From Nitrosopumilus ureiphilus (GTDB lineage Archaea > Thermoproteota > Nitrososphaeria > Nitrososphaerales > Nitrosopumilaceae): a DNA stretch of 64,000 nt. Both the position numbers and the translations under genes were made by a program. Where the stretch lies: NCBI RefSeq assembly GCF_013407185.1, contig NZ_CP026995.1, positions 2,086,954-2,150,953 on the forward strand. Reading direction: 5' to 3'. Under the pieces are notes generated by a model that worked only from the letters and a program-made list of their open reading frames with translations, had not been told where the DNA came from and ran no database searches. Below are positions 25,911 through 32,939 of the stretch, one piece after another. Each line of letters starts with the position of its first letter. The stretch's first letter is position 1.

Positions 25911-26936
25911 GTGGAATTTTTAAAAATTAATGGAGGATATGGTGAAGGAGGTGGACAAATAATTCGATCAGCAGTCGCACTTGCATGTATTACAAAACAA
26001 TCAATCCATTTAGAAAATATAAGAAAGAATAGGAAAGTTCCTGGATTAAGACCACAGCATCTAACAGCTATTACAATTCTTCAAAAAATTTCAAATGCCA
26101 AAGTCATTGGGGCAGAAATAGGCTCAACTGATTTGAAATTCATTCCAGGTAATACTGAAAGTTTAGAATTAAGTGAGGATGTTGGAACTGCTGGAAGTAT
26201 TGCTTTAATTTTACAAGTTTTAATTCCCGTAGTTGCAATTTCTCAAAAAAAACTGAGTTTAACTATAAAGGGTGGAACAGATGTTCTTTGGAGTCCTAGT
26301 ATTGATTATACACAATATGTGCTAAAAGAAGCATACTCTAGAATGGGAATAGAATTTTCCCTTGAATTAATTAAACGAGGTTATTATCCAAAGGGTGGTG
26401 GAGAAGTAAAATTACAAGTTTATCCTTCTCATTTAAAATCAATATCATTTTCAAAAAGAAAAACAAATAATGTAAAATTAATTTGTACATTTTCAAAGAT
26501 TTCAGTTGAAATAATTGAAAAAGAAATTGAACGAATTAAAAAGAAATTAACTGATGAGAGTTTTAATGTTGAAATAGAAATTGAAAATCAAGAGGCATTA
26601 GATTCTGGCGCATCGTTATTAATTTACAGCATTGATGAAAATTCTATTATTGGAGTAGATTCTTTATTTGACAGAAAAACACAAAGTTTTGATTTGAATT
26701 TTGAGAAATTTATTAAAAATTCACAAGGAATAGATGAGAATTTAGCAGACATGATTGTAGTTCCTGCAAGTTTAGGTCCCGAAAAAACAACATTTTTGAT
26801 AAAAGATATCACAAAACATTTAGAGACAAATTTGTTTGTGACATCAAAAATTACAGGTTGTAAGTATGGAATTGGAAAGTTAGCTGATGGGTTTGAAGTA
26901 ATAATTGAGGGAATTTCAAACTCCAGCGTCAAGTAA
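25911..26936 (+). CDS. rtcA: RNA 3'-terminal phosphate cyclase
   Basis: Converts RNA 3'-phosphate ends to 2',3'-cyclic phosphates through an AMP-enzyme intermediate. 341 residues with the family signatures GGYGEGGGQIIRSAVAL near the N-terminus, RKVPGLRPQHL, KRGYYPKGGGEV, and the C-terminal catalytic segment ITKHLETNLFV, where the His is the adenylation site. It acts in RNA repair or processing. No RtcB ligase lies in the window. Its 3' end overlaps the convergent CopD-like gene by 21 bases. The start codon at 25911 is a GTG. Confidence 0.93.
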   Translation: MEFLKINGGYGEGGGQIIRSAVALACITKQSIHLENIRKNRKVPGLRPQHLTAITILQKISNAKVIGAEIGSTDLKFIPGNTESLELSEDVGTAGSIALILQVLIPVVAISQKKLSLTIKGGTDVLWSPSIDYTQYVLKEAYSRMGIEFSLELIKRGYYPKGGGEVKLQVYPSHLKSISFSKRKTNNVKLICTFSKISVEIIEKEIERIKKKLTDESFNVEIEIENQEALDSGASLLIYSIDENSIIGVDSLFDRKTQSFDLNFEKFIKNSQGIDENLADMIVVPASLGPEKTTFLIKDITKHLETNLFVTSKITGCKYGIGKLADGFEVIIEGISNSSVK

Positions 26937-27413
26937 AGATGCAAAAAATAAAATTGCTACAGACAACATTACTGTAATTTCTCCAAGAATGATAATTTTT
27001 TTTCTTAATTTTTGAATTTGAGGTTCTGGCATTTGGTTTGACATTATTTTTTCTTCAATGTCTTTACGAATTACCCTTACGTGTATTGCATATATAATAA
27101 TTAATGCAATAACAAGAATGATTTTGATAATAAGAAATGTTCCATAGCTTGTTGCGACAAGTAGTTCAGGTTTACCAAGTAACATATGTGAACTGTATAA
27201 TCCTGTAGCCATCAAAATAATTAATGATGGAACAGCAATTTTGTTAAATCGTCTTCCAACACGAATCATAATTTGCATTCTTTCTTCGATTGAATTAGTC
27301 ATGGTTTTTAGAAGTGGAGAAAATACAATTCCAATGAAAAGTGAACCACCCACCCATATTGCAGCTGAAACAAGATGAATCCATGTTAGAATTGCTTGTT
27401 CTAGTGCAGACAT
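26916..27413 (-). CDS. CopD-like integral membrane protein
   Basis: 165 residues with four hydrophobic segments: about 8-32 (LTWIHLVSAAIWVGGSLFIGIVF), 58-78, 90-112 and 140-160. The first helix contains the WIHLVSAAIWVGG pattern of the copper-resistance CopD/YtkB-type family, with a His and Trp in the membrane. Members help copper movement across the membrane or act as terminal-oxidase assembly proteins. Ammonia oxidisers are copper-rich, which fits, but function here is inferred. It is convergent and overlapping with rtcA by 21 bases. Confidence 0.78.
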   Translation of the reverse strand: MSALEQAILTWIHLVSAAIWVGGSLFIGIVFSPLLKTMTNSIEERMQIMIRVGRRFNKIAVPSLIILMATGLYSSHMLLGKPELLVATSYGTFLIIKIILVIALIIIYAIHVRVIRKDIEEKIMSNQMPEPQIQKLRKKIIILGEITVMLSVAILFFASLLDAGV

Positions 27414-27494
27414 AGATAATGATATTTCAGATTAAATATTATGTATTTGGATCTTGACAACGTTTTTTAGTTGTACATAATCTGATACAATGGA

Positions 27495-27989
27495 ATGGCT
27501 CTTCAAAGCAAAATGACAGTTTATGCAGCAGTAGCTGGTGTTTTAGCATTAATGGGAGGAATTGTTTACTACGCTAGTCTTGATAATGTAGATCTTAATC
27601 AAGTTGAGATAGAATTAACAAATGTAGAATTGAGAGATGTAAGTACAATAAACAATCAAGCAAAATTTGATGTGACTTTTCTTGTAAAAAATCCAACTGA
27701 TAAAACATTCACAGTTTCAGTAATAGAATACAAGATTTATGGAGATGGGACATTATTAGGTTCAGGAATCTATTCAACAGCAGATATTGCATTACCGGGA
27801 AGGGCTTTGTTTAGTGCAGGTGCTGAAATTCCTTTAAAAAATACATTTGTTCTAAGTAAGGGAGATGTTAATTCAGAAATTTATGAAGCAATGATAGATA
27901 ATAGAATCACTAGTTTTAGTGTTGAAGGAAGCATCACTACCCAATCTTCATGGAGTGAAACACAAAAAGAATTCAAAACTGGTTATTAA
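27495..27989 (+). CDS. Membrane-anchored LEA14-like protein
   Basis: 164 residues. An N-terminal hydrophobic helix (about 10-27, YAAVAGVLALMGGIVYYA) is followed by a beta-sandwich of the LEA14/WHy type, visible as KFDVTFLVKNPTDKTFTVSV and YKIYGDGTLLGSGIYS. The protein should be exported and membrane-tethered. The WHy domain in other organisms is linked to desiccation or osmotic stress, though here the role is not known. A related secreted protein occurs at 33549-34001. It is transcribed toward the tRNA-Val gene. Confidence 0.72.
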   Translation: MALQSKMTVYAAVAGVLALMGGIVYYASLDNVDLNQVEIELTNVELRDVSTINNQAKFDVTFLVKNPTDKTFTVSVIEYKIYGDGTLLGSGIYSTADIALPGRALFSAGAEIPLKNTFVLSKGDVNSEIYEAMIDNRITSFSVEGSITTQSSWSETQKEFKTGY

Positions 27990-27992
27990 AAG

Positions 27993-28066
27993 TGGGCCGA
28001 GTGAGATTCGAACTCACGATCACCGCCGTGTCGAGGCGGTATCCTAACCAGCTAGACTACCGGCCC
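27993..28066 (-). tRNA. tRNA-Val (GAC), with C at position 33
   Basis: A complete 74-base cloverleaf. The acceptor stem GGGCCGG/TCGGCCC closes with a G-U pair, D-stem GTCT, anticodon stem CCGCC/GGCGG, variable loop TGATC, T-arm GTGAG-TTCGAAT-CTCAC and discriminator A. The seven-base anticodon loop is TCGACAC, so the anticodon is GAC and position 33, nearly always U in elongator tRNAs, is C. Reading CGA (Ser) instead would break the anticodon stem, and no long variable arm is present. No CCA is encoded. Confidence 0.92.
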
Positions 28067-28133
28067 ATTGAAGTACAAAACTAAAGATTGACATTATTAA
28101 CGTTTAACAAAAGAAGAATGAGGGAGAAATGTA

Positions 28134-28844
28134 TTGACAGATGATTTTACTGATGACGAAAAACGAGGCTTCTATAAGGCAATTTATTCAAGAAGAGACG
28201 TTAGATCTCATTTTACCTCAAGATCCATAGAGGATGAGATTTTGTCAAAAATTCTTCATGCTGCACATCATGCTCCATCCGTAGGATTTTCACAACCGTG
28301 GAATTTTATTTTAATTAAAGATGATCAAACAAAAAAGAAGATAAAAGAATCTTTTCAGGAAGAAAAGAAACGTTCATCACAACTAATTGAAGAGCCAAAA
28401 AGATCAAAGTATCTTTCATTCAAGTTAGAAGGAATTTCAGAATCTCCAGTAAATTTGTGTGTAACATATGATCCTACAAAATTTGGTCCATTTGTAATTG
28501 GTAGATCAAGTATTCCTGAAGCAGGTCTTTACAGTGTGTGTTGTGCGATCCAAAATTTATGGTTATCAGCAAGAACGGAAGGTGTAGGTCTTGGATGGGT
28601 AAGCATTCTATCAAATGAAACTCTAAAAAAGGTTCTAGAATTACCTGAGCATGTAATTCCTGTTGCATACTTGTGTTTAGGATATGTTGATGATTTTGCA
28701 GAAAAACCAGATCTTGAAACTGCAGGTTGGTTACCAAGACTTGAATTAAAAGATGTTGTATATTTTGAAAAGTGGAATGATAAAGAAAACAAAGATTGGA
28801 TGAACATTCAGAAAATGATCAAAGAAAATCTTGATTACGCTTAA
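28134..28844 (+). CDS. bluB: 5,6-dimethylbenzimidazole synthase (BluB), nitroreductase fold
   Basis: Fragments reduced FMN with O2 to make the lower ligand of cobalamin. 236 residues. The sequence matches BluB rather than general nitroreductases: FYKAIYSRRDVRSHF, AAHHAPSVGFSQPWNFILI, RSSIPEAGLYSVCCAIQNLW and GVGLGWVSIL. The start is a TTG at 28134; a weak TATA-like CGTTTAAC lies about 27 bases upstream. Ammonia-oxidising archaea make cobalamin de novo, and a corrin methyltransferase (cobJ) is also in this window. An 8-T run after the stop could end the transcript before the tRNA gene. Confidence 0.9.
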   Translation: MTDDFTDDEKRGFYKAIYSRRDVRSHFTSRSIEDEILSKILHAAHHAPSVGFSQPWNFILIKDDQTKKKIKESFQEEKKRSSQLIEEPKRSKYLSFKLEGISESPVNLCVTYDPTKFGPFVIGRSSIPEAGLYSVCCAIQNLWLSARTEGVGLGWVSILSNETLKKVLELPEHVIPVAYLCLGYVDDFAEKPDLETAGWLPRLELKDVVYFEKWNDKENKDWMNIQKMIKENLDYA

Positions 28845-28857
28845 ATAATTAAGAGTA

Positions 28858-28865
28858 TTTTTTTT
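28858..28865 (+). terminator. T-run terminator after bluB
   Basis: Eight consecutive T follow the bluB stop by 13 bases, immediately before the tRNA-Arg gene on the same strand. Short oligo-T tracts in the non-template strand are the usual intrinsic termination signal in archaea. Confidence 0.4.
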
Positions 28866-28868
28866 GCT

Positions 28869-28961
28869 GGGCTTGTAGCGCAGAGTCATTTTGACGCGCA
28901 ACATGGATAGCGCAGTAGCCTCCTAAGTTACAGGTCGAGGGATCGAAGCCCTCCAAGCCCG
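28869..28961 (+). tRNA. tRNA-Arg (CCT) with an 18-base intron in the D-loop
   Basis: The 93-base gene folds to a normal 75-base tRNA once 18 bases are removed from the D-loop. Acceptor GGGCTTG/CAAGCCC, D-stem GCGC/GCGC, anticodon stem GTAGC/GTTAC with loop CTCCTAA (anticodon CCT, U33 present), T-stem GAGGG/CCCTC, discriminator G, no CCA. The predicted intron is 28884-28901. The T-loop reads ATCGAAG, so position 54 is A instead of U. It lies between bluB and the flavin reductase gene. Confidence 0.9.
28884..28901 (+). other. tRNA intron at a non-canonical D-loop site
   Basis: GCGC of the D-stem 5' side (28878-28881) pairs with GCGC at the intron 3' end (28896-28899). Three-base bulges AGA (28882-28884) and AAC (28900-28902) flank this four-pair helix, and an inner GTCA/TGAC hairpin with a TTT loop closes it. 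Cutting after the second base of each bulge removes 18 bases and leaves D-loop AGCATGGATA, the standard form. The outer helix of the motif is weak, so this is a relaxed bulge-helix-bulge. Confidence 0.8.
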
Positions 28962-29014
28962 TTTAATTTTAAAAATTTTTTGAGACTTAAATACAAAAAC
29001 AAATTGCTTGATAC

Positions 29015-29539
29015 ATGAAAGTTGTAGTGATTTCTGGCAGTCCAAGAAAAAATGCCAATACCCAAATTATTATGAAATATGTTTACGATTATGCAAAATC
29101 AAAAAATCAAGATACAAAATTAATTAATCTATCAGAAGATCAAATCGAATGCTATAGAGGACCTGATGAGAAATATAATGAATCTACAAAGACTGCGGCA
29201 AATGACATAATGGATGCAGATGTATGGCTGATTGGCTCACCAATTTATAATTCATTTTTTAGTTCATCATTAAAAAATTTGTTTGAGTACATCAATTATA
29301 AAAAAACTGCTGGAAAGGTTGCAGGAATAGCAATTTTGGCTTCTGGAAATATTGGTTTTGTTAATGTACAGACGTTAATCACTCAGTTATTATCATATTT
29401 TAGAGTAATAACAAATCCAAAGGCCGTGTTTTTGACCACAGAATCTGTTAAGGAAAACACTGTATCAGATACTGATGCACAAAATAGACTAAAAGAAATG
29501 GTAGATGAAACTTTAGAGATGGCCTCTAAATTTCGTTAA
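29015..29539 (+). CDS. NADPH-dependent FMN reductase / flavodoxin-like oxidoreductase
   Basis: 174 residues of the flavodoxin-like NADPH:FMN reductase family. The FMN phosphate loop is VVISGSPRKNANTQ at the N-terminus. DADVWLIGSPIYNSFFSSSLKNLFEYI is the second FMN-binding segment, and GIAILASGN follows. It transfers electrons from NAD(P)H to flavin or quinone-like acceptors in the cytosol. It stands alone after tRNA-Arg and before a long AT-rich gap. BluB, two genes upstream, consumes reduced FMN, so a supply role is conceivable but unproven. Confidence 0.85.
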   Translation: MKVVVISGSPRKNANTQIIMKYVYDYAKSKNQDTKLINLSEDQIECYRGPDEKYNESTKTAANDIMDADVWLIGSPIYNSFFSSSLKNLFEYINYKKTAGKVAGIAILASGNIGFVNVQTLITQLLSYFRVITNPKAVFLTTESVKENTVSDTDAQNRLKEMVDETLEMASKFR

Positions 29540-30024
29540 GATTAGATTTTAGAGATGATTTTAAGATTTTCAAAAAAAGAATTATCAGTGAGAATTATTT
29601 TAATTTTGTATTAGAATTCTGAATTGGCATATATGATCATAATAATTTAGAGTTTTTTCAGAATAAATTTCTAAGATTGTTTTAGATTACAAATTAAAGA
29701 TTATCAAAAATCTGAATTATGGAAATAATAAGAAATGAAGAAAGAGTTTTACTTTAACTAATTTCCTTTAGAAGACTATTTTTGTGATATTGATATGAAT
29801 AGGAAGTTTTTTAATTGTAGAATTATTAATAATATTTTAGTAATTTTTAGTTGATTCCACAAGTTTAATTTTTTAGAAATTCCAAGAATTAACAATCTAA
29901 TATAACAAAATTTGTAAAAATAGGCTTTAGATTTGTATAATGACTACAGATTATGATTAAAAAAATTATTTCATTTGGCTTGAAATTGTAAGAGTCAAAT
30001 AGTAACATTATTTCATATTATTTA
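29540..30024. other. AT-rich intergenic stretch without a supported gene
   Basis: About 485 bases, very AT-rich, with stop codons frequent in all frames. I see many short runs of A and T and repeated TTAGAA/TTAGAT-type words, but no tRNA, clear inverted repeat, tandem array or coding signal. A TTTGTATAAT motif near 29931-29940 could be a promoter for an untranslated RNA or for the Cys-rich microprotein gene downstream. It is the longest gene-free part of the window. Confidence 0.5.
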
Positions 30025-30030
30025 TTGAGT

Positions 30031-30144
30031 TTGAAAAAAGAACCTACTGAATTATGTTCTTGTAAATGTCATTACGGAGGAGCAGTTAGTTGTCCTAGTT
30101 GTAAGGAAAATCATGATGTAGAGTGTTGTCATTGCAAGAATTAG
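30031..30144 (+). CDS. Cys-rich 37-residue putative zinc-binding microprotein
   Basis: A short frame starting with TTG at 30031 (or TTG 30025, two codons earlier) and ending with TAG at 30142-30144. The product carries seven Cys and two or three His in 37 residues: CSCKCH, then CPSCKENHD and CCHCKN. Such density is unlikely by chance and looks like a zinc-ribbon or metallothionein-like peptide. It lies 12 bases from the convergent gene at 30156. There is no ribosome-binding site or homologue to confirm it, so the call is tentative. Confidence 0.45.
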   Translation: MKKEPTELCSCKCHYGGAVSCPSCKENHDVECCHCKN

Positions 30145-30155
30145 ATCTGATTGTT

Positions 30156-30626
30156 TTATTTCCTTTTAGAGGCTAACATTTTCAGATTGGCTAATTCTGT
30201 TTTTAATGATTCAATTTGAACAAGTGTTTGTAAATTAGAAATTTCTTGGTTCAATCTTTCAATTTCACCATCTTTTAGTTTTACAGATTCTTTGAGATTG
30301 TTAAGTTCTGCAGATAATTCAGATTGAACTTGTTTTATTTCTGAAAGACCAATTTGATTACCACTGGTTGTTGTTTGAATGGTTTGTGTATTACTCAAGC
30401 TTTTTTTTTCGGTTTGAGCATGAGATGATGCATGTTTGTGCATATAGTCATTACTTTTTTGTGAAATCCAACAAGTGAATGTCAAAAACCATGTAATGGG
30501 AACTGCCATGATGAATACAAAGTTTAGAATTGGTGCAAAGTCAACAAAGTATGGCCATAGTCCGGTTAGAACCGCAGCAAAAATACCGGTTATGATAGTA
30601 GCCAAATGGTTGCCCAGATATCCCAT
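30156..30626 (-). CDS. Two-helix membrane protein with C-terminal coiled coil
   Basis: 156 residues. Two hydrophobic helices (about 8-27, and 32-55 ending in TFTCWISQ) precede a Ser/Thr/Gln-rich linker with His residues (HKHASSHAQTEKK) and a coiled coil in the last ~60 residues (QVQSELSAELNNLKESVKLK and onward). The soluble part is probably cytoplasmic because the C-terminal region is charged and long. No family is recognised. It is encoded 86 bases downstream of the small HTH gene on the same strand and may be regulated with it. Confidence 0.65.
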   Translation of the reverse strand: MGYLGNHLATIITGIFAAVLTGLWPYFVDFAPILNFVFIMAVPITWFLTFTCWISQKSNDYMHKHASSHAQTEKKSLSNTQTIQTTTSGNQIGLSEIKQVQSELSAELNNLKESVKLKDGEIERLNQEISNLQTLVQIESLKTELANLKMLASKRK

Positions 30627-30711
30627 GATAATTTAAAAAATTCATTATTTATAACAGTAATGCTGAATACCACAAAATGGTATAATAATTAAAAAGAAAA
30701 AGGAGCCGAAT

Positions 30712-30942
30712 TTATTCGTCTTCTTCAGAGGTTGTTGCTACTTTAGGCATATCAGATTGTAAGATTTGGATTTTTTGCAATAGTTCAGTTCTCAGATCTC
30801 TTGCAACTCTTCTTACAGTTGGTCTTGGAACACCAAGTTCATCAACCACTTTGGTGTAGATATCCTGTTTGTCCGTTACCCCTTTGTCAAGATAAGAATT
30901 AATTGCTTCTTTAATTATCGTGCTTTGGTTTGTACGATTCAA
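30712..30942 (-). CDS. Small winged-helix DNA-binding protein
   Basis: 76 residues. The central part (about 5-52) reads as a helix-turn-helix: TIIKEAINSYLDKGVTDKQD, then VVDELGVPRPTVRRVARDLR, where GVPRPTVRRVAR is the probable recognition helix. The C-terminus is acidic (ATTSEEDE). It is probably a chromosomal DNA-binding or regulatory protein of a type common in this group. The region upstream (30943-31187) is AT-rich intergenic sequence shared with the cyclophilin promoter. Function is not known beyond DNA binding. Confidence 0.75.
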   Translation of the reverse strand: MNRTNQSTIIKEAINSYLDKGVTDKQDIYTKVVDELGVPRPTVRRVARDLRTELLQKIQILQSDMPKVATTSEEDE

Positions 30943-31187
30943 CAGATTCTAAACTTTAATTGTTCTATATAAGACTATAACTTTTGGAATTCTAAAAAGT
31001 AACATATAACAAATTCAGGTTTTTAATTTTTGAAAAAATAATAATTTTTTCAAGTCCTCAATAAAAAATTCATCAACGAAAAACGTACTGATAGTTATGA
31101 ATTTTTCAACATAGTTAAAATAACAAATAGAATTTTTAAATTAAATTTCACAAAAGACTCTTATGATAAGACAATAAAATAGTTCTA

Positions 31188-31664
31188 TTGAGTACAGTAA
31201 ATATTGAAACCAATCTTGGAAATATCACATTTAAACTTCTACCTGAATTAGCACCTGAAACAGTTAGAAATTTTGAAAAATTGGCTAAAGATGGATTCTA
31301 TGTTGGTACTCTTTTCCACAGAGTTATTCCTGGATTCATGATTCAAGGAGGAGATCCGAATACAAAAACAGATAACAAAGGTTCATGGGGAATGGGAGGA
31401 CCTGGATACAACATCAAGGCTGAATTTAATTCAAGATCTCATTTGCGAGGCATAGTTTCTATGGCTAGATCACAAGATCCTGATAGTGCAGGTTCTCAAT
31501 TTTTCATAGTCATTACAGATAGTGTATTCTTAGATAGACAATATACTGTATTTGGAGAAGTAATAGATGGTATGGATGTTGCAGATAAAATTGTAAATCT
31601 TCAAAGAGACGGTAATGATTGTCCTTTGGAAAAAGCACAAATGCTTCATGTAACAGTGGAATAA
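31188..31664 (+). CDS. Cyclophilin-type peptidyl-prolyl cis-trans isomerase
   Basis: 158 residues, a short single-domain cyclophilin. The catalytic and binding segments are LFHRVIPGFMIQGGDP (catalytic Arg), ARSQDPDSAGSQFFI (Gln, Phe) and the shortened loop before LDRQYTVFGEVIDGMDV (His is missing from the usual LDGKHTVFG, replaced by Gln). It speeds prolyl isomerisation in the cytosol. The start is a TTG at 31188; CTTATGAT about 26 bases before it may be the TATA box. The downstream secreted-protein gene starts immediately after the stop. Confidence 0.92.
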   Translation: MSTVNIETNLGNITFKLLPELAPETVRNFEKLAKDGFYVGTLFHRVIPGFMIQGGDPNTKTDNKGSWGMGGPGYNIKAEFNSRSHLRGIVSMARSQDPDSAGSQFFIVITDSVFLDRQYTVFGEVIDGMDVADKIVNLQRDGNDCPLEKAQMLHVTVE

Positions 31665-32561
31665 ATGAATAGCAAGATTTGGGGATTTTTAGTAGTTTTA
31701 TTGATAATATCAATTATTCCTGTAGCTTATGCTCAAATTTCATTTGGTGAGAAAGCCATACAAAAATCTGTAGAAGTGAAAATAAATTCAGTAGGAGATG
31801 TTCATGTTAAGCATATTGTTAAATCATCAAATGTACCTAAACAAATTGAATTCATAGATGGAACTGTTTCAAATATTTCAGTTACAAATGAGAATAATGA
31901 AGAAATGCAGTTCGTAGTAATTGGAGATAATGATGGGTTGATGATTTTACCATCTAAAATCAATTCTATTGTAGAGTATGACCTTGATGATGTATTATCT
32001 CAAATAGATAAGGTATGGACATGGGATTTTAGATATCTTGAAACAACTAGTTTTATTTTACCAAATGAAGTTGATTTGTTATTTTCGAATGAAAGACTAG
32101 TGTATTTAGATGAAAAAAAAGGAATTAATTGTCATGGGTGTGAAATGATTTTAGAATATTCAATTGATGAACCAAAAATTTATCAAAACATAAAATGGGA
32201 AGATAAAGAATTTCTAGTTGAAATGAGAAGTCATTCAAATATTGATGAATTTACATTTGATCAACCAACAAAAAGTATTACATTTGATGTTTCTGAAAAA
32301 AATAGATTTGTTACAACAATAATTCCATTAGAGTTGTTATGGGGACCATATGCGGTATTTCTTGATGATGAAAAAATTTACTTTAATGCATACATCAATA
32401 ATGGAACTCATGTATGGCTTAACATAAGACCTGAAACTACTGGTGAAGTTACAATTATTGGGACTACGGTAGTTCCTGAATTTCCAATAATAGCACCATT
32501 GGTAATTGGATTTTTGGTAATTGTTATTGTTCCATTAATTAGAAAAGTTAATCTCCACTAG
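31665..32561 (+). CDS. Secreted protein with C-terminal PEF-type anchor
   Basis: 298 residues. A signal peptide (about 1-23, ending PVAYAQ) precedes a beta-rich domain with one CHGC motif near residue 158. The last ~30 residues form a tripartite tail: the motif VVPEFP, a hydrophobic helix (IIAPLVIGFLVIVIVPL) and a basic end (IRKVN). This resembles the PEF-CTERM sorting signal of archaeosortase substrates. It starts directly after the cyclophilin stop and overlaps the end of a convergent zinc-ribbon gene by 14 bases. No function is recognised. Confidence 0.75.
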   Translation: MNSKIWGFLVVLLIISIIPVAYAQISFGEKAIQKSVEVKINSVGDVHVKHIVKSSNVPKQIEFIDGTVSNISVTNENNEEMQFVVIGDNDGLMILPSKINSIVEYDLDDVLSQIDKVWTWDFRYLETTSFILPNEVDLLFSNERLVYLDEKKGINCHGCEMILEYSIDEPKIYQNIKWEDKEFLVEMRSHSNIDEFTFDQPTKSITFDVSEKNRFVTTIIPLELLWGPYAVFLDDEKIYFNAYINNGTHVWLNIRPETTGEVTIIGTTVVPEFPIIAPLVIGFLVIVIVPLIRKVNLH

Positions 32562-32724
32562 AGCCACATGAGCAAAAACCATATTCATCAATTCTAACTT
32601 CACAAACAGGGCATTTTTCACCATAATCTACTTCCCATGGCTCTTTTCCAAAAAGCTTGAAATGATCATCAATTTCTATAGGAATTTCTCTTTTCTTTTC
32701 CAATGATTTGTATAGGTATTGCAT
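32548..32724 (-). CDS. 58-residue zinc-ribbon miniprotein
   Basis: A short gene with an ATG at 32724 and TAA at 32548-32550. The product has a charged N-terminal half (YKSLEKKREIPIEIDDHFKL) and a C-terminal CPVCEVRIDEYGFCSCGSSGD, which gives CxxC and CxC pairs 10 residues apart: a zinc ribbon. It is divergent from another Cys-rich small gene, whose ATG is at 32751, leaving a 26-base divergent space. The family is unknown; the Cys pattern and clean start support it as real. Confidence 0.6.
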   Translation of the reverse strand: MQYLYKSLEKKREIPIEIDDHFKLFGKEPWEVDYGEKCPVCEVRIDEYGFCSCGSSGD

Positions 32725-32750
32725 CTATACATGAATATCGGATAGAAATC

Positions 32751-32939
32751 ATGAAAATTGAATGTGGCTGTCATTGCATAAATTGTAAGAGTACAGATCT
32801 TGAATCTAATAGAATAGGGGAACTTGAAAAGGACGGATATTTTGATATGCATCATACATGTAATCAATGCAATACACATTTTGATCACTTGGATGGTGAG
32901 GCTTTTTCTAATTGTGAAAAATGTAATTTTTTTAGTTAG
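32751..32939 (+). CDS. Small Cys/His-rich zinc-binding protein
   Basis: 62 residues from the ATG at 32751 (an in-frame earlier TTG at 32703 would lie inside the divergent gene). Metal-ligand pairs are CGCHCINC at 5-12, then HHTCNQCNTHFDH and CEKC near the end, consistent with one or two zinc ribbons. The polypeptide is acidic and cytosolic. It overlaps the 3' end of the convergent gene at 32932 by eight bases. It may be a partner of the divergent zinc-ribbon protein. No function is recognised. Confidence 0.65.
   Translation: MKIECGCHCINCKSTDLESNRIGELEKDGYFDMHHTCNQCNTHFDHLDGEAFSNCEKCNFFS

Noticed and set aside
27993-28066. Reading the tRNA anticodon as CGA (Ser) with U33 intact
   Set aside because: It would shift the loop by one base and break the CCGCC/GGCGG stem, and the variable loop is five bases while tRNA-Ser has a long arm.
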